Part shown: positions 8,894 to 18,246 of the stretch, piece after piece
Layout: each line of letters begins with the position of its first letter
Numbering within the stretch: the first letter of the stretch is position 1
DNA from: Xanthomonas cassavae CFBP 4642
GTDB taxonomy: Bacteria; Pseudomonadota; Gammaproteobacteria; Xanthomonadales; Xanthomonadaceae
Direction: 5' to 3'
DNA: 64,000 bases
Assembly (NCBI RefSeq): GCF_000454545.1
Contig: NZ_CM002139.1
Span: forward strand, 2,494,269 to 2,558,268
Made by a program: the position numbers and the translations under genes
The notes under the pieces: generated by a model
What the model was told of the DNA's origin: nothing
Databases searched by the model: none
What the model saw: the letters and a program-made list of their open reading frames with translations, nothing else

Positions 8894-10125
8894 GGGAACC
8901 TCTAAAAACCCCAGTATCCTGTCATCATTGACGTAATGCGATGCTAGCGGAGGGTGCTACAGATGATCAGTTTGTTCGCCGGTGAAGAACGTGATGCTAA
9001 ACGTCAGCAATTGAGTGATCCGCTGGCCGTGTTGTCGCGTCACATCGACTTTGGCGGTATTGCCCGTGCGGTGGATGCGAGGCTGTCGCTCGGGCCGAAG
9101 GCCAAGGGTGGCCGGCCAGCGTGGCCGACTGAGGTGATGATCAGGGTGTTGCTGTTGCAGCAGTTGTACAACCTTTCCGACGATGCGTTGGAGTATCAGT
9201 TGCTGGATCGGCGTAGCTTCGTTCGGTTCGTCGGTCTGGAGAAGAGCGGCAAGGTGCCGGATGCGAAGACGATCTGGGTATGGCGCGAGCGGCTGAAGAA
9301 CAATGACGTGATCGGAGATATCGATGCGGCGATCAGCGGACAACTGGCGCGCGCCGGTTACATTGCCCGTGGCGGGCAGATCATTGATGCCAGCATCGTC
9401 AGTGCGCCGATCCAGCGCAACACGCGCGAGGAAAACGCGCGCATCAAGCAGAACGACATCCCGGAGGATTGGAGCGATGCCAAGCGCGCGCAGAAGGACG
9501 TGGATGCGCGCTGGACGAGCAAGCACGGCAGCTCCTATTACGGTTACAAGTTGCACGCCAATGTCGATCGTCGCTGGGGATTCATTCGCGTGCACGAGGT
9601 CAGCAGCGCGAACGTGCATGACAGCCGGTACTTCGAGCGGTTGCTGGATGCGGGTAATACCGCACGCATACTTCGTGCCGATAGCGCTTATGCCGACCGG
9701 GACCGTGAAGCCCGCTTGAAGCAAGAGGGATATCGTGTGGACATCCAGCACAAAGGTACACGCGGCAACGCATTGAGCTCGGCCCAGCAGCGGCGCAATC
9801 AGCGCATCGCGAAAGATCGGGTGTTTGTCGAGCACGCATTCGCGCGACTGACGCAACAAGGTGGCAAGTGTCTACGCACGCTCGGCTTGGCACGTGCGAA
9901 GGTGGTCATCGGATTGAAGGTTGCCGGCCATAACCTGCTGCGTCTGGCACGATTGCAGCAGGCCGGGATGCGGCCGGTATGAATGCCGCAGGCCAGAAGA
10001 ACGCCTCGCGCGCAGCGTCGGCGAGCTGAGAGCTTGGCCGACCATGTCAGAGTGCTGATGTTTCCAAGCATCGTCACCTCCATGCATGCGCCACATCGAC
10101 TCCGGCATGGTTATTCGAGGTGCCC
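8894..10125 (+). mobile_element. Complete IS5-family insertion sequence, 1,232 bp
   Basis: Imperfect terminal inverted repeats GGGAACCTCTAAAAACC (8894-8910) and GGTTATTCGAGGTGCCC (10109-10125) match at 14 of 17 positions. The element is flanked by direct duplications TTTA at 8890-8893 and 10126-10129, a 4-bp duplication as expected for an IS5 subgroup. It encodes one intact transposase. Because both the ends and the target duplication are still recognisable, the copy may be recent and active. I do not assign an ISfinder name. Confidence 0.85.
8963..9982 (+). CDS. IS5-family transposase (DDE), intact
   Basis: Transposase of 339 residues, cut-and-paste type. The likely catalytic triad is Asp142 (IIDASIVSAP), Asp240 (RADSAYADRD) and Glu290 (FVEHAFARL); the spacing and the Y/R/E region fit the IS5/IS4 superfamily. 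An N-terminal helical DNA-binding part (DUF772-like, VMIRVLLLQQLYNLSDDALE) is present. ATG 8963 is chosen because GGAGGG at 8949-8954 lies 8 bases upstream; the in-frame GTG at 8954 overlaps that ribosome site. No frameshift or stop was seen. Confidence 0.9.
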   Translation: MISLFAGEERDAKRQQLSDPLAVLSRHIDFGGIARAVDARLSLGPKAKGGRPAWPTEVMIRVLLLQQLYNLSDDALEYQLLDRRSFVRFVGLEKSGKVPDAKTIWVWRERLKNNDVIGDIDAAISGQLARAGYIARGGQIIDASIVSAPIQRNTREENARIKQNDIPEDWSDAKRAQKDVDARWTSKHGSSYYGYKLHANVDRRWGFIRVHEVSSANVHDSRYFERLLDAGNTARILRADSAYADRDREARLKQEGYRVDIQHKGTRGNALSSAQQRRNQRIAKDRVFVEHAFARLTQQGGKCLRTLGLARAKVVIGLKVAGHNLLRLARLQQAGMRPV

Positions 10126-10301
10126 TTTATTGAAAGCTTGTCCCGTTGCTCGGCTTGGGCTAGGAGCATGGAAAGCTTGTAGGCTGCATTTTGAATACTT
10201 TTCTGGTGCTCAATTTGCGACGGGGATCTGATCGTATACACGGCGATCCATGCAATTCACCTCACGCGTCGCTTGCACCACACACACCGATTATCTCGAC
10301 T

Positions 10302-10410
10302 GGTCCTTGTCTGCCTACCGTCGCAGGACCTTACGCGGCATGGATGCCGCGTAAGAGCCCACACGGATTTACTTGCGGCGTGTCCTGCGATGGTGGGCGG
10401 ACAAGGGCCC
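10302..10410. repeat. Palindromic GCGGCAT repeat, copy 2, with inverted arms
   Basis: Outer inverted arms CCTTGTCTGCCTACCGTCGC (10306-10325) and the complement of GCGATGGTGGGCGGACAAGG (10388-10407) flank the inner palindrome ACGCGGCATGGATGCCGCGT. Whole-length pairing would give a hairpin of about 110 nt. It has a MITE-like or REP-like structure and no coding capacity. Confidence 0.65.
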
Positions 10411-10528
10411 TGCAACCAACCTGCAAAGCCAGGCGCTCTACACCTGATCCATCGCCCGCCAGACGACCGAAAAGGTACACGCCGCGATTCTGAGCAGAAG
10501 TAGCGTCGTGCCGGCGCGGTCCGCTCAT

Positions 10529-10620
10529 CATCGCGGGACCTTTTGCGGCATGGATTCCGCTCAAGAGACCTCAGGACCGGATTCAAGGCGTGACCAGTGA
10601 CGGTAGGCAGGCAAGGACCC
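10529..10620. repeat. Palindromic GCGGCAT repeat, copy 3, diverged
   Basis: Diverged copy of the preceding repeat: CATCGCGGGACC, then TTGCGGCATGGATTCCGC, then AAGGCGTGACCAGTGACGG and GGCAGGCAAGGACC. The outer arms still pair imperfectly. Confidence 0.55.
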
Positions 10621-10848
10621 CGCAGCCAGGCCGCAGATCATCCGATCGACGTGTTGCGTTATGTCGTAGAAGTCGTCGAGCAGACGGGCAGGGGAGATCT
10701 CACCCTGGTGCTGCAATCGCAAGGCATTGCGTGTTCGGAGCCACGCCGGGTGGCACGCCCTGATGCACAAACGGCACAGGTCGGGCAGTGAATACAGCCA
10801 GCGGGGCGCCTGCCGAGGCACGCCCCGCCCCGCTGTCGCACAAAAACG

Positions 10849-11133
10849 TCAGCGTCCGGATACGTCGACGGCTGCGCCATCCAGACCCAGATCCCAGGCC
10901 ACGGTCGCAAACAGCAGTTCTTCTTCGCTGCAGCTGCGGCGCGGGTTCTGCATTGCCTGCACTTCCGCACGGGCGGCACGCTCCAGCCGTTCCAGCGCGG
11001 CCGGCATGCGCATGCTGCGCAGCGCGGGCCGGGCAGCGTCGCGTTGCGCAATGCGCTGGGCGTGTGCAGCCGCCAGCGCGGCTGATTCCAGCACGGCGGT
11101 GGGTGCATCGGTGGGCGGGGCAAGGAGCGTCAT
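10849..11133 (-). CDS. Small conserved-looking hypothetical protein, 94 aa
   Basis: I do not recognise the family. The frame is alanine-rich and helical (LESAALAAAHAQRIAQRDAARPALRSMRMP) with an acidic segment SEEELLFATVAWDLGLDG. It runs in the same direction as the chemoreceptor-like gene upstream, with 86 bp and a hairpin between. No signal peptide or membrane span was seen. It could be a Xanthomonas-specific small protein; a spurious frame cannot be excluded. Confidence 0.45.
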   Translation of the reverse strand: MTLLAPPTDAPTAVLESAALAAAHAQRIAQRDAARPALRSMRMPAALERLERAARAEVQAMQNPRRSCSEEELLFATVAWDLGLDGAAVDVSGR

Positions 11134-11165
11134 CAGCGGAATACCAGGTTGTTGCGGAACGACAA

Positions 11166-11184
11166 ATCCCCGGAAGGCCGGGGA
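11166..11184 (-). terminator. Hairpin after the chemoreceptor-like gene
   Basis: On the minus strand TCCCCGG-CCTT-CCGGGGA is followed by TTTGTC. A 7-bp GC stem with a short, weak T-run lies 36 bp past the stop of the chemoreceptor-like gene. Confidence 0.5.
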
Positions 11185-11219
11185 CTGTCGGGATCAGGGG
11201 ATGCGGGTCGGCATCGGTC

Positions 11220-12410
11220 TCAGAACAGCTCGACCGTACCGGCGCCCATGCCTTGCTGCGCCACCGGCTTGTGCGGCGGACGCTCCCACTCCACGCGCAT
11301 GTCGCGCAGGCGGTTGGACACCTTGGCCAGCGCGGCGACCAGATCGCTGTCGTACACGCCGCCATTGCGATGCAGCAGTTCCTGCAGCGCCACCGCCTCG
11401 CGGTTGATCGCGGTGAGGCGATCGAGGTGGGTGTGGATGCCGCTCAGCGTCTGCGTGGCGATGTCCTCGAACTGCAGGGCACGCACCGCTTCGGCCACGC
11501 TGCCATCGATGGAGCGCGCGCACTCGGAGATTTCGCGCATGCCATCGCCCAACGAGGCGTTGATCTGGGCGACGTTCTCCAGCATGGCGGCCGATTCGTG
11601 GCGCGCCTCGCGGGAGCGGTCCATGTGGCGCGAGGCCAGCTGCGAGACCGTTTCACGCACCTTGGCGATCGATTCCTTGGAGCTGTGTGCCAGCTTGCGG
11701 ATCTGTTCGTTGAAGGTGGTGGAGCGTTCGGACAGGTTGCGCACCTCGTCGGCGACCACTGCGAAGCCACGACCGGCTTCACCGGCACGTGCTGCTTCGA
11801 TGGCGGCGTTCAAGGCCAGCAGGTTGGTCTGGTCGGCGATCGACTTGACGTCTTCCAGCAGCGCGAAGATGCCATCCAGATGCTGGGCCATCTCATCGAT
11901 GTGATGGACGGTGTTGGTGCTTTGGCCGCTCACCTGTTCCAGCGCTTCCACCAACTGCTCCATGCGGGAGCTGGCGTGCTGGGCGAAGCGGGCGACATCG
12001 ACACCGGCGCTGCCGTCGTCACCGGCACGGTCGACGATGCGGGCCAGCGCCTGGCTTTGCTGGCGCGACTTGCGGTTCATCGCTTCGAAGCTGCCACCAA
12101 GACCGGACACGGCCTGGCGGATCAGTTCGCGGGCACGCTCGACTTCCGAGCGCGAACCGTCGACTTCGTTGCTGACGAACGTACGCAGTTCGTTGAGCAG
12201 TTGGTCCTGCTCGCGCAGGATGCGGGCCTGGTCCGGGTTAGGCCGGAACTGGGAGTACGTCACCCAGGCAGCGAAACCCAGCCAACTGAGGGTCATGGTC
12301 GCCAGGATCGCCCAGCGCACCGAAGCGGGCCAGTCGAATCCGACAGCGAAGGGAAACAGCAAGGTCAGAGCCAGAGGAGCGGCTAGACGGATGAGTGGAC
12401 GTGAATACAT
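11220..12410 (-). CDS. Methyl-accepting chemotaxis-like signalling protein
   Basis: Protein of 396 residues. Two adjacent N-terminal hydrophobic spans ([17 protein letters not shown] and [18 protein letters not shown]) are separated by only a few residues, so there is no real periplasmic sensor domain. The rest is a long coiled-coil signalling domain with the conserved hairpin tip region [34 protein letters not shown]. No HAMP domain is evident. It probably senses an internal or membrane signal. ATG 12410 starts directly before the first span; an upstream in-frame ATG at 12479 would add a polar tail of 23 residues. It stands alone between hflD and a small hypothetical gene. Confidence 0.85.
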   Translation of the reverse strand: MYSRPLIRLAAPLALTLLFPFAVGFDWPASVRWAILATMTLSWLGFAAWVTYSQFRPNPDQARILREQDQLLNELRTFVSNEVDGSRSEVERARELIRQAVSGLGGSFEAMNRKSRQQSQALARIVDRAGDDGSAGVDVARFAQHASSRMEQLVEALEQVSGQSTNTVHHIDEMAQHLDGIFALLEDVKSIADQTNLLALNAAIEAARAGEAGRGFAVVADEVRNLSERSTTFNEQIRKLAHSSKESIAKVRETVSQLASRHMDRSREARHESAAMLENVAQINASLGDGMREISECARSIDGSVAEAVRALQFEDIATQTLSGIHTHLDRLTAINREAVALQELLHRNGGVYDSDLVAALAKVSNRLRDMRVEWERPPHKPVAQQGMGAGTVELF

Positions 12411-12557
12411 GGGCGTTCTCGGCAGAGTCACGGTTGCTGTATCGGCACTACCCCCGTGGTCTTTAGCGACGATCGCCATCTCGTCTGGCGCACGCCGCCG
12501 TCACTGGCTGGCGCCAGCGCCCGTTGCGGGCGCTTTCATCCGGTATTTCGGCGCCGC

Positions 12558-13172
12558 TTAACGCAGTGCGCGATCCACCGCTTCGCTCATCGCGCGCTTG
12601 GCGAACAGGAAATCCCACAGGCTGCCACCCATCTGCCGCCACAGGACCGCCGAGCGCACCGCCGCCAGCAGCAGCGCGCGGATCTCGGCCACCACGCCGG
12701 CCTGGCCCAGGTAGTGCGGGTTGCCCTGCACCATGACCTTGGGACGCAGGTGGCTGATGGTCTGCGCATAGAGCCCGCCCAGCGAGCTCAACACATCCGG
12801 ATGCGCGCTGTCGCCCAGGCTGTGTGCCTGACGCGCCGCTGCAGCGATTCCGCTGGAAACCGTGACCACGGTCGCGTTGTCGCGCACGAAGCGGCGCTCC
12901 AGTTGCAACACCGCCAGCGCCAGCCGCGGCAACACCTCGTCCTGGCCCTGGTTGCGAAAGTAGTTGTGCAGCAGGCGCAGGCCGGGCGCCAGGGCCGCCG
13001 TCGAGCCGTAGACCGCCTCCGGCGAGGCCGCATCCACCCGGAACACGCTGTCGATGGCGGTGCGCACCGTGGCCGCCTCCGAATGTCCGGTTTCGGCGAT
13101 CCGCCGCACCTGCTGCAGGGCCTGGGCAACGCCGGCCAGCGCCAGCACACGGTGATCCATGGAAACACTCAT
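12558..13172 (-). CDS. hflD: HflD family protein
   Basis: 204 residues, the usual length of HflD/YcfC, an all-helical inner-membrane-associated protein that in E. coli controls CII stability in phage lambda; its normal role is unclear. Recognised from the order of conserved segments ([57 protein letters not shown]) and from position: it follows mnmA with the stop and start sharing one base (TGATG), as in E. coli. The upstream extension of the open frame lies inside mnmA. Confidence 0.85.
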   Translation of the reverse strand: MSVSMDHRVLALAGVAQALQQVRRIAETGHSEAATVRTAIDSVFRVDAASPEAVYGSTAALAPGLRLLHNYFRNQGQDEVLPRLALAVLQLERRFVRDNATVVTVSSGIAAAARQAHSLGDSAHPDVLSSLGGLYAQTISHLRPKVMVQGNPHYLGQAGVVAEIRALLLAAVRSAVLWRQMGGSLWDFLFAKRAMSEAVDRALR

Positions 13173-14308
13173 CAAGCCACACCCTCGGGGGAAGAAGAAG
13201 ATCCTGCCAATTGACGCTCCAGCGGCGCATCGGTGGCGGCAATCACCGCGCCGCCAAGGCATTCCTCGCCGTCGTACAGCACCAGCGACTGCCCGGGCGT
13301 TACCGCCCGCTGCGGCCGCTCGAAGCGCACCTGCACGCTGCCGTCGCCTTGCACGTCCACCGTGCACGGCTCGTCCGGCTGCCGATAGCGCGTCTGCGCG
13401 GTGCAACTGAAGCTGCGCGCCGGCGGCGCACCGGTGACCCAGTGGGCCAGCTCGGATTGCAGCCAGCGCGACTGCAGCAGCGGGCTGTCGCGGTCCTGGT
13501 CAACGTACAGCACGTTGCTGGCCACATCCTTGCCCACCACGTACCACGGCGCCGCCGCGCGGCCGCGCACCCCACCGATGTTCAGGCCTTCGCGCTGGCC
13601 CAGGGTGAAATAGAACACGCCGGGGTGCCTGGCTATGTGCTGCCCCGTCGGGTCTCGGATCTCGCCGGTGCGCGCGGGCAGGTAGCGGCCCAGGAACGCG
13701 CGGAAGTCGCGCTCGCCGATGAAGCAGATCCCGGTGGAATCCTTCTTGGCATGGGTCGGCAGGCCGGCGTCCTGGGCGATACGGCGCAGCGTGCTTTTTT
13801 CCAGTTCGCCGATCGGGAACAGGGTGGCGGCCAGCTGGGTCTGCCCCAGTTGGTGCAGGAAGTAGCTCTGGTCCTTGCCCCGGTCGGCACCGCGCAGCAG
13901 CCGCCAGCGCCCGCCGCTGTACGCAACCCGGGCGTAATGCCCGGTGGCGATACGCTCGGCGCCCAGCGCCTGCGCGGCATCCAGGAAATGCTTGAACTTG
14001 ACCTCGCGGTTGCACAGCACGTCAGGATTCGGGGTGCGCCCGGCCGCGTATTCGGCCAGGAAATGTTCGAACACGCCGCTCCAGTATTCGCCGGAGAAAT
14101 CACGGAAATGGAAGGGGATGCCCAGTACCCCGCAGACCGCGACCGCGTCGCGGCGGTCGTCTTCGGCGCGGCAATCGCCGCTGCCGTCGTCGGCCCAGTT
14201 CTGCATGAACAGCCCGGCGATCGACTCGCCCTGTTGCGCCAGCTGCCAGGCCGCCACCGACGAATCCACCCCGCCGGACACGCCCACCACGATACGTGGC
14301 GTGCTCAT
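13172..14308 (-). CDS. mnmA: tRNA-specific 2-thiouridylase MnmA
   Basis: Makes the 2-thio group of U34 in tRNA for Lys, Glu and Gln, using ATP and persulfide sulfur from the Tus relay. 378 residues, normal length. It has the PP-loop [11 protein letters not shown] near the N-terminus, catalytic Cys99 ([11 protein letters not shown]) and Cys195 ([12 protein letters not shown]), and a C-terminal beta-barrel. The start ATG 14308 overlaps the stop of the upstream nudix gene by four bases (ATGA), and its own stop overlaps hflD by one base, so the three genes are translationally coupled. Confidence 0.97.
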   Translation of the reverse strand: MSTPRIVVGVSGGVDSSVAAWQLAQQGESIAGLFMQNWADDGSGDCRAEDDRRDAVAVCGVLGIPFHFRDFSGEYWSGVFEHFLAEYAAGRTPNPDVLCNREVKFKHFLDAAQALGAERIATGHYARVAYSGGRWRLLRGADRGKDQSYFLHQLGQTQLAATLFPIGELEKSTLRRIAQDAGLPTHAKKDSTGICFIGERDFRAFLGRYLPARTGEIRDPTGQHIARHPGVFYFTLGQREGLNIGGVRGRAAAPWYVVGKDVASNVLYVDQDRDSPLLQSRWLQSELAHWVTGAPPARSFSCTAQTRYRQPDEPCTVDVQGDGSVQVRFERPQRAVTPGQSLVLYDGEECLGGAVIAATDAPLERQLAGSSSSPEGVA

Positions 14309-14763
14309 GCGACGTGCCGCACCAGCGCCAACGGATGCCGCTGCCCGGCCAGGTTGTCGGCCACCACCTCCCACACCAGAGGGCTGCGCAAGCGCTCGCT
14401 GGCGCTATGCAATTCCTCCGGTGTCATCCACAGTGCCCGCACCACGCCGGTATCCAGCCTGCGCTCGGGATGGTGGGTGAGCGCATCGGCCACGAACGCA
14501 AAGCGCAGGTAACACTGGCCGCTCGGCGCCAGCCACTGATAGGTGCCGATGAAGTGGGTCAGCCGCACGTCCCAGCCGGTCTCTTCCAGGGTTTCGCGCA
14601 CGGCTGCGTCGAGCAGGCTCTCATCCGGCTCCAGATGCCCGGCCGGCTGGTTCAGCAGCAGGCGGCCACCGATGCGCTCTTCGACCTGCAGCAAGCGTCC
14701 GTCGCGCACCACCACGGTGGCCACCGTGACATCGGGATGCCAACGCTGTTCCTGTGCGCTCAT
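14305..14763 (-). CDS. Nudix hydrolase (NudJ-like)
   Basis: 152-residue Nudix hydrolase with the box [20 protein letters not shown] (residues 42-61, continuing to TG), all catalytic Glu residues present. In E. coli the equivalent neighbour of mnmA is nudJ, a phosphatase acting on nucleoside and hydroxymethylpyrimidine pyrophosphates; the same role is inferred from position. It is the first gene of the nudix-mnmA-hflD operon and ends in a 4-base overlap with mnmA. ATG 14763 begins just before the first beta-strand; no sensible homology lies upstream. Confidence 0.85.
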   Translation of the reverse strand: MSAQEQRWHPDVTVATVVVRDGRLLQVEERIGGRLLLNQPAGHLEPDESLLDAAVRETLEETGWDVRLTHFIGTYQWLAPSGQCYLRFAFVADALTHHPERRLDTGVVRALWMTPEELHSASERLRSPLVWEVVADNLAGQRHPLALVRHVA

Positions 14764-15001
14764 GGGAAGACTCCGGTGCGCGGCAGTGCACGGCCCGGTA
14801 CTGCGGCAGGACGGCAGCCGGAAGGGCGGCGCAGGGCGGAGCGTGGCGTGCAGCGACGCGTGTCGGCAGTCGTCGACGGCGCCAGTGCCGGCGCGGTCAG
14901 GGAATCGGTCATCAAGGGCAAGCCATGGAATCAGAGACAAATTGTGCGGGCCGCGGCGCAAATCGTCCAATGCGCGCGGCGATGAACCGTATAATGACCG
15001 G

Positions 15002-15322
15002 ATGCCTCGGAAGACCTCCCACGAACACGATCACGGCCTCACGGTCGAAGCCAGCAAGCCGGAGGTAGCGCCACCGCCGCGCTACCAGGTGTTGCTACTG
15101 AACGACGACTACACTCCGATGGACTTCGTGGTGACCGTCCTGCAGCAGTTTTTCAACCTGGACCTGGAGCGCGCCACCCAGGTCATGTTGCACGTCCACA
15201 CCCGCGGGCGCGGCGTTTGCGGGGTCTACAGCCGCGAAGTCGCCGAGTCCAAGGTTGCGCAGGTCAACGAGTTTTCGCGCATGAACCAGCATCCGCTGCT
15301 GTGCACGATGGAACAGAGCTGA
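15002..15322 (+). CDS. clpS: ClpS, N-degron adaptor for ClpAP
   Basis: 106 residues. ClpS binds N-terminal Leu, Phe, Tyr and Trp and hands substrates to ClpA. The typical core is present: [17 protein letters not shown], then [20 protein letters not shown] and the C-terminal [15 protein letters not shown]. An unstructured N-terminal tail of about 25 residues contacts ClpA. It lies 142 bp upstream of clpA, and aat (which makes N-degrons) is close by. ATG 15002 matches the family N-terminus; an out-of-frame ATG is 8 bases upstream. Confidence 0.96.
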   Translation: MPRKTSHEHDHGLTVEASKPEVAPPPRYQVLLLNDDYTPMDFVVTVLQQFFNLDLERATQVMLHVHTRGRGVCGVYSREVAESKVAQVNEFSRMNQHPLLCTMEQS

Positions 15323-15464
15323 GACCGTCATCGGATCATTCCAGCAGTGCAACGGTGTGACCGCAATCGCGTGCTAACGCCGTCTGAACATACCTATTCG
15401 ATAGGGTTGTGGAAAATCCCGACAAAAGCCGCATATTGTTGGCAACAGCCGTTCGGAGTTACCA

Positions 15465-17747
15465 ATGTTCAGCAAAGACCTAGAGCAAACCATCGGCCAG
15501 TGCTACAAGCGAGCACGCGAGGCGCGTCACGAGTTCATGACCGTCGAGCACCTGCTGCTCTCGCTGCTGGACAACCCTTCCGCACAGGCCGTGCTCAAGG
15601 CCTGCGGCGCGGATCAGCTGCGCCTGCACAACGACCTGGAGCAGGCCATCGAGGCCTCGGTGTCGCGTCTTGCCGAAGACGACGGCCGCGACACCCAGCC
15701 AACCCTGGGCTTCCAGCGCGTATTGCAGCGCGCGGTCTACCACGTACAGTCCTCCGGCAAGAAGGAAGTCACCGGCGCCAACGTGCTGGTCGCCATCTTC
15801 GGCGAGAAGGACTCACATGCAGTCTATTTCCTGAACCAGCAGGACATCACCCGGCTGGATATCGTCAACTACCTGTCCCACGGCATCGCCAAGCTGGGCG
15901 AAGACGGCGAGCAGCCCTCCGCGTCCGACGGCGAGCCCAAGAGCGAGGGTGGGGAAGGCGAGGGCAAGGGCGATGCCCTGGCCGAGTACGCCACCAACCT
16001 CAACGAGCAGGCGCGCAACGGTAAGATCGACCCGCTGGTGGGGCGTGCCGACGAGATCGAGCGCACCATCCAGGTGCTGTGCCGCCGCCGCAAGAACAAC
16101 CCGCTGTACGTGGGCGAGGCCGGCGTGGGCAAGACCGCGATCGCCGAGGGCCTGGCCAAGCGCATCGTCGACAACGACGTGCCGGACGTGCTGGCCGATG
16201 CGGTGATCTTCTCGCTCGACCTGGGCGCGCTCGTGGCCGGCACCAAATACCGTGGCGACTTCGAAAAGCGCCTCAAGGGTGTGCTGACCGCGCTGAAGAA
16301 GGTGCCGAACGCGGTGCTGTTCATCGACGAGATCCACACCATCATCGGTGCCGGCTCGGCATCGGGCGGCACCATGGATGCCTCCAATCTGATCAAGCCG
16401 GCGCTGGCCTCGGGTGAGCTGCGTTGCATCGGCTCGACCACCTTCCAGGAATACCGCGGCATCTTCGAAAAGGACCGTGCGCTGGCGCGTCGCTTCCAGA
16501 AGATCGACATCGTCGAGCCGACCGTGGGCGAGACCTTCGAAATCCTGCAGGGCCTCAAGCCCAAGTACGAGGCGCATCACGGCGTGACCTATGCCGATGA
16601 CGCGCTGCAGGCGGCCGTGGACTTGTCGGTCAAGCACATCGGTGACCGCCTGCTGCCGGACAAGGCGATCGATGTGATCGACGAGGCCGGTGCGCGTCAG
16701 CGTCTGCTGCCGGAAGGCAAGCGCAAGGAACTGATCGATATCGAGGAGATCGAGACCATCGTCGCCAAGATGGCGCGGATTCCGGCCAAGCAGGTCAGCG
16801 CGACCGACAAGGACGTGCTGCAGCATCTGGAGCGCAACCTCAAGATGGTGATCTTCGGGCAGAACCCGGCGATCGAGACGCTGGCCGGCTCGATCAAGCT
16901 CGCGCGCTCGGGCCTGGCAAATCCGGAAAAGCCGATCGGCAACTTCCTGTTCGCCGGCCCGACCGGTGTCGGCAAGACCGAGGTCACCAAGCAGCTCGCG
17001 CTGCAGCTGGGGATCGAACTGGTGCGCTTCGACATGTCCGAGTACATGGAAGCGCATTCGATCAGCCGCCTGATCGGCGCGCCTCCGGGTTATGTGGGCT
17101 TCGATCAAGGCGGTCTGTTGACCGAAAAGATCGTCAAGACGCCGCACTGCGTGCTGCTGCTGGACGAGGTGGAAAAGGCGCATCCGGACATCTTCAACAT
17201 TCTGTTGCAGGTCATGGACCGCGGCATCCTGACCGACACCAACGGGCGCGAGGCCAACTTCAAGAACGTGATCCTGGTGATGACCACCAATGCCGGTGCC
17301 ACCCAGGCATCGCGACGGTCGATCGGCTTTACCAAGCAGGACCATTCCACCGATGCGATGGAGTCGATCCGTCGCGGCTTCACGCCGGAGTTCCGCAACC
17401 GTCTGGATGCCATCGTGCAGTTCCAGCCGCTGGGCTTCGACCACATCCTGCGTGTGGTGGACAAGTTCATCATCGAGCTGGAAATGCTGTTGCAGGAAAA
17501 GCATGTTTCGCTGTCGGCCACCCCGACCGCGCGCGACTGGCTTGCCCAGCATGGCTTCGACCCGTTGATGGGCGCACGCCCGATGTCGCGCGTGATCCAG
17601 GAGAAGATCAAGCGTCCGCTCGCCGACGAGCTGCTGTTTGGCAAGCTGGTGGAAGGCGGTCGCGTCAACATCGACGTCAAGGATGGCGAGCTGGTGGTGG
17701 AGGCGCATCCAGAGCCGGAGCGTTTGCTACCTGCCACGGTCGACTGA
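15465..17747 (+). CDS. clpA: ATP-dependent Clp protease ATP-binding subunit ClpA
   Basis: Hexameric AAA+ unfoldase that feeds ClpP. 760 residues, normal for ClpA. N-domain repeats occupy about 1-145, followed by a charged linker (EDGEQPSASDGEPKSEGG). Module 1 has Walker A GEAGVGKT and Walker B VLFIDEIHT, and module 2 has Walker A GPTGVGKT and Walker B LLLDEVEKAH. An IGF/IGL-type ClpP loop is expected in the second module (RRSIGFTKQ). GGAG lies 8 bases before ATG 15465. It ends in a strong intrinsic terminator. Confidence 0.97.
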   Translation: MFSKDLEQTIGQCYKRAREARHEFMTVEHLLLSLLDNPSAQAVLKACGADQLRLHNDLEQAIEASVSRLAEDDGRDTQPTLGFQRVLQRAVYHVQSSGKKEVTGANVLVAIFGEKDSHAVYFLNQQDITRLDIVNYLSHGIAKLGEDGEQPSASDGEPKSEGGEGEGKGDALAEYATNLNEQARNGKIDPLVGRADEIERTIQVLCRRRKNNPLYVGEAGVGKTAIAEGLAKRIVDNDVPDVLADAVIFSLDLGALVAGTKYRGDFEKRLKGVLTALKKVPNAVLFIDEIHTIIGAGSASGGTMDASNLIKPALASGELRCIGSTTFQEYRGIFEKDRALARRFQKIDIVEPTVGETFEILQGLKPKYEAHHGVTYADDALQAAVDLSVKHIGDRLLPDKAIDVIDEAGARQRLLPEGKRKELIDIEEIETIVAKMARIPAKQVSATDKDVLQHLERNLKMVIFGQNPAIETLAGSIKLARSGLANPEKPIGNFLFAGPTGVGKTEVTKQLALQLGIELVRFDMSEYMEAHSISRLIGAPPGYVGFDQGGLLTEKIVKTPHCVLLLDEVEKAHPDIFNILLQVMDRGILTDTNGREANFKNVILVMTTNAGATQASRRSIGFTKQDHSTDAMESIRRGFTPEFRNRLDAIVQFQPLGFDHILRVVDKFIIELEMLLQEKHVSLSATPTARDWLAQHGFDPLMGARPMSRVIQEKIKRPLADELLFGKLVEGGRVNIDVKDGELVVEAHPEPERLLPATVD

Positions 17748-17766
17748 TCGCAGGCCATGGTCGACA

Positions 17767-17796
17767 AGAAGCCGCTCTTGCGAGCGGCTTCTTTTA
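17767..17796 (+). terminator. Intrinsic terminator of clpA
   Basis: AGAAGCCGCTC-TTGC-GAGCGGCTTCT followed by TTTAT. An 11-bp perfect stem with a tetraloop lies 19 bp after the clpA stop. Confidence 0.85.
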
Positions 17797-17901
17797 TGCC
17801 TGCTGATCTGTAGCAACCATCAGTGGCCATCTATCGTCCATGAGGTGACCAGCAGAATCTCAAGTCCCCGAGTAGACGCCAAACTTCGAATGACAGGCAC
17901 G

Positions 17902-17923
17902 ACAAAAAGCGGCCATGGGCCGC
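17902..17923 (-). terminator. Intrinsic terminator of infA
   Basis: On the minus strand GCGGCC-CAT-GGCCGC is followed by TTTTTGTC. It lies about 25 bp after the infA stop. Confidence 0.75.
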
Positions 17924-17947
17924 CTCGCGTCTCAGCACCAAAACCGC

Positions 17948-18166
17948 TTACTTCATGCGGTAGGTAATACGGCCCTTGGTGAGGTCGTACGGCGTCATCT
18001 CGACCTTGACCCGGTCGCCGGTCAGGATGCGGATGTAGTTCTTGCGCATGCGACCGGAGATGTGGGCGATGATCTCGTGCCCGTTCTCCAGCTTGACCCG
18101 GAACGTGGTGTTGGGGAGCGTCTCGCTGACGCTGCCTTCGAATTCAATGGAGTCGTCTTTCGACAT
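17948..18166 (-). CDS. infA: Translation initiation factor IF-1
   Basis: 72-residue S1/OB-fold protein that binds the 30S A site with IF-2 and IF-3. The sequence runs [20 protein letters not shown] to [12 protein letters not shown] and is a full-length family match. An in-frame ATG six codons upstream (18184) has no family support. It is transcribed convergently with clpA and lies 80 bp downstream of aat in the same direction, the order known from E. coli. Confidence 0.97.
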
Positions 18167-18246
18167 GTAATCCTGTGCAATCACGGCTGGCCCGACAGGG
18201 CCGTAAGGGACGGCATTTTACGCCCCATCTCCCGGTGGTGCAAATT

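Larger units (their letters stand above)
10126..10848. other. Gene-free repeat region right of the IS element
   Basis: About 720 bp with no supported gene. It contains two palindromic repeat copies (10302-10410, 10529-10620). The open frames crossing it on both strands have no family features and look like GC-rich shadow frames. Confidence 0.6.

Noticed and set aside
8954..8962. GTG start for the IS5 transposase
   Set aside because: It overlaps the GGAGGG ribosome site that serves ATG 8963.
10788..12386. 532-codon plus-strand frame opposite the chemoreceptor-like gene
   Set aside because: The minus strand shows a complete signalling domain; the plus-strand translation has no family features.
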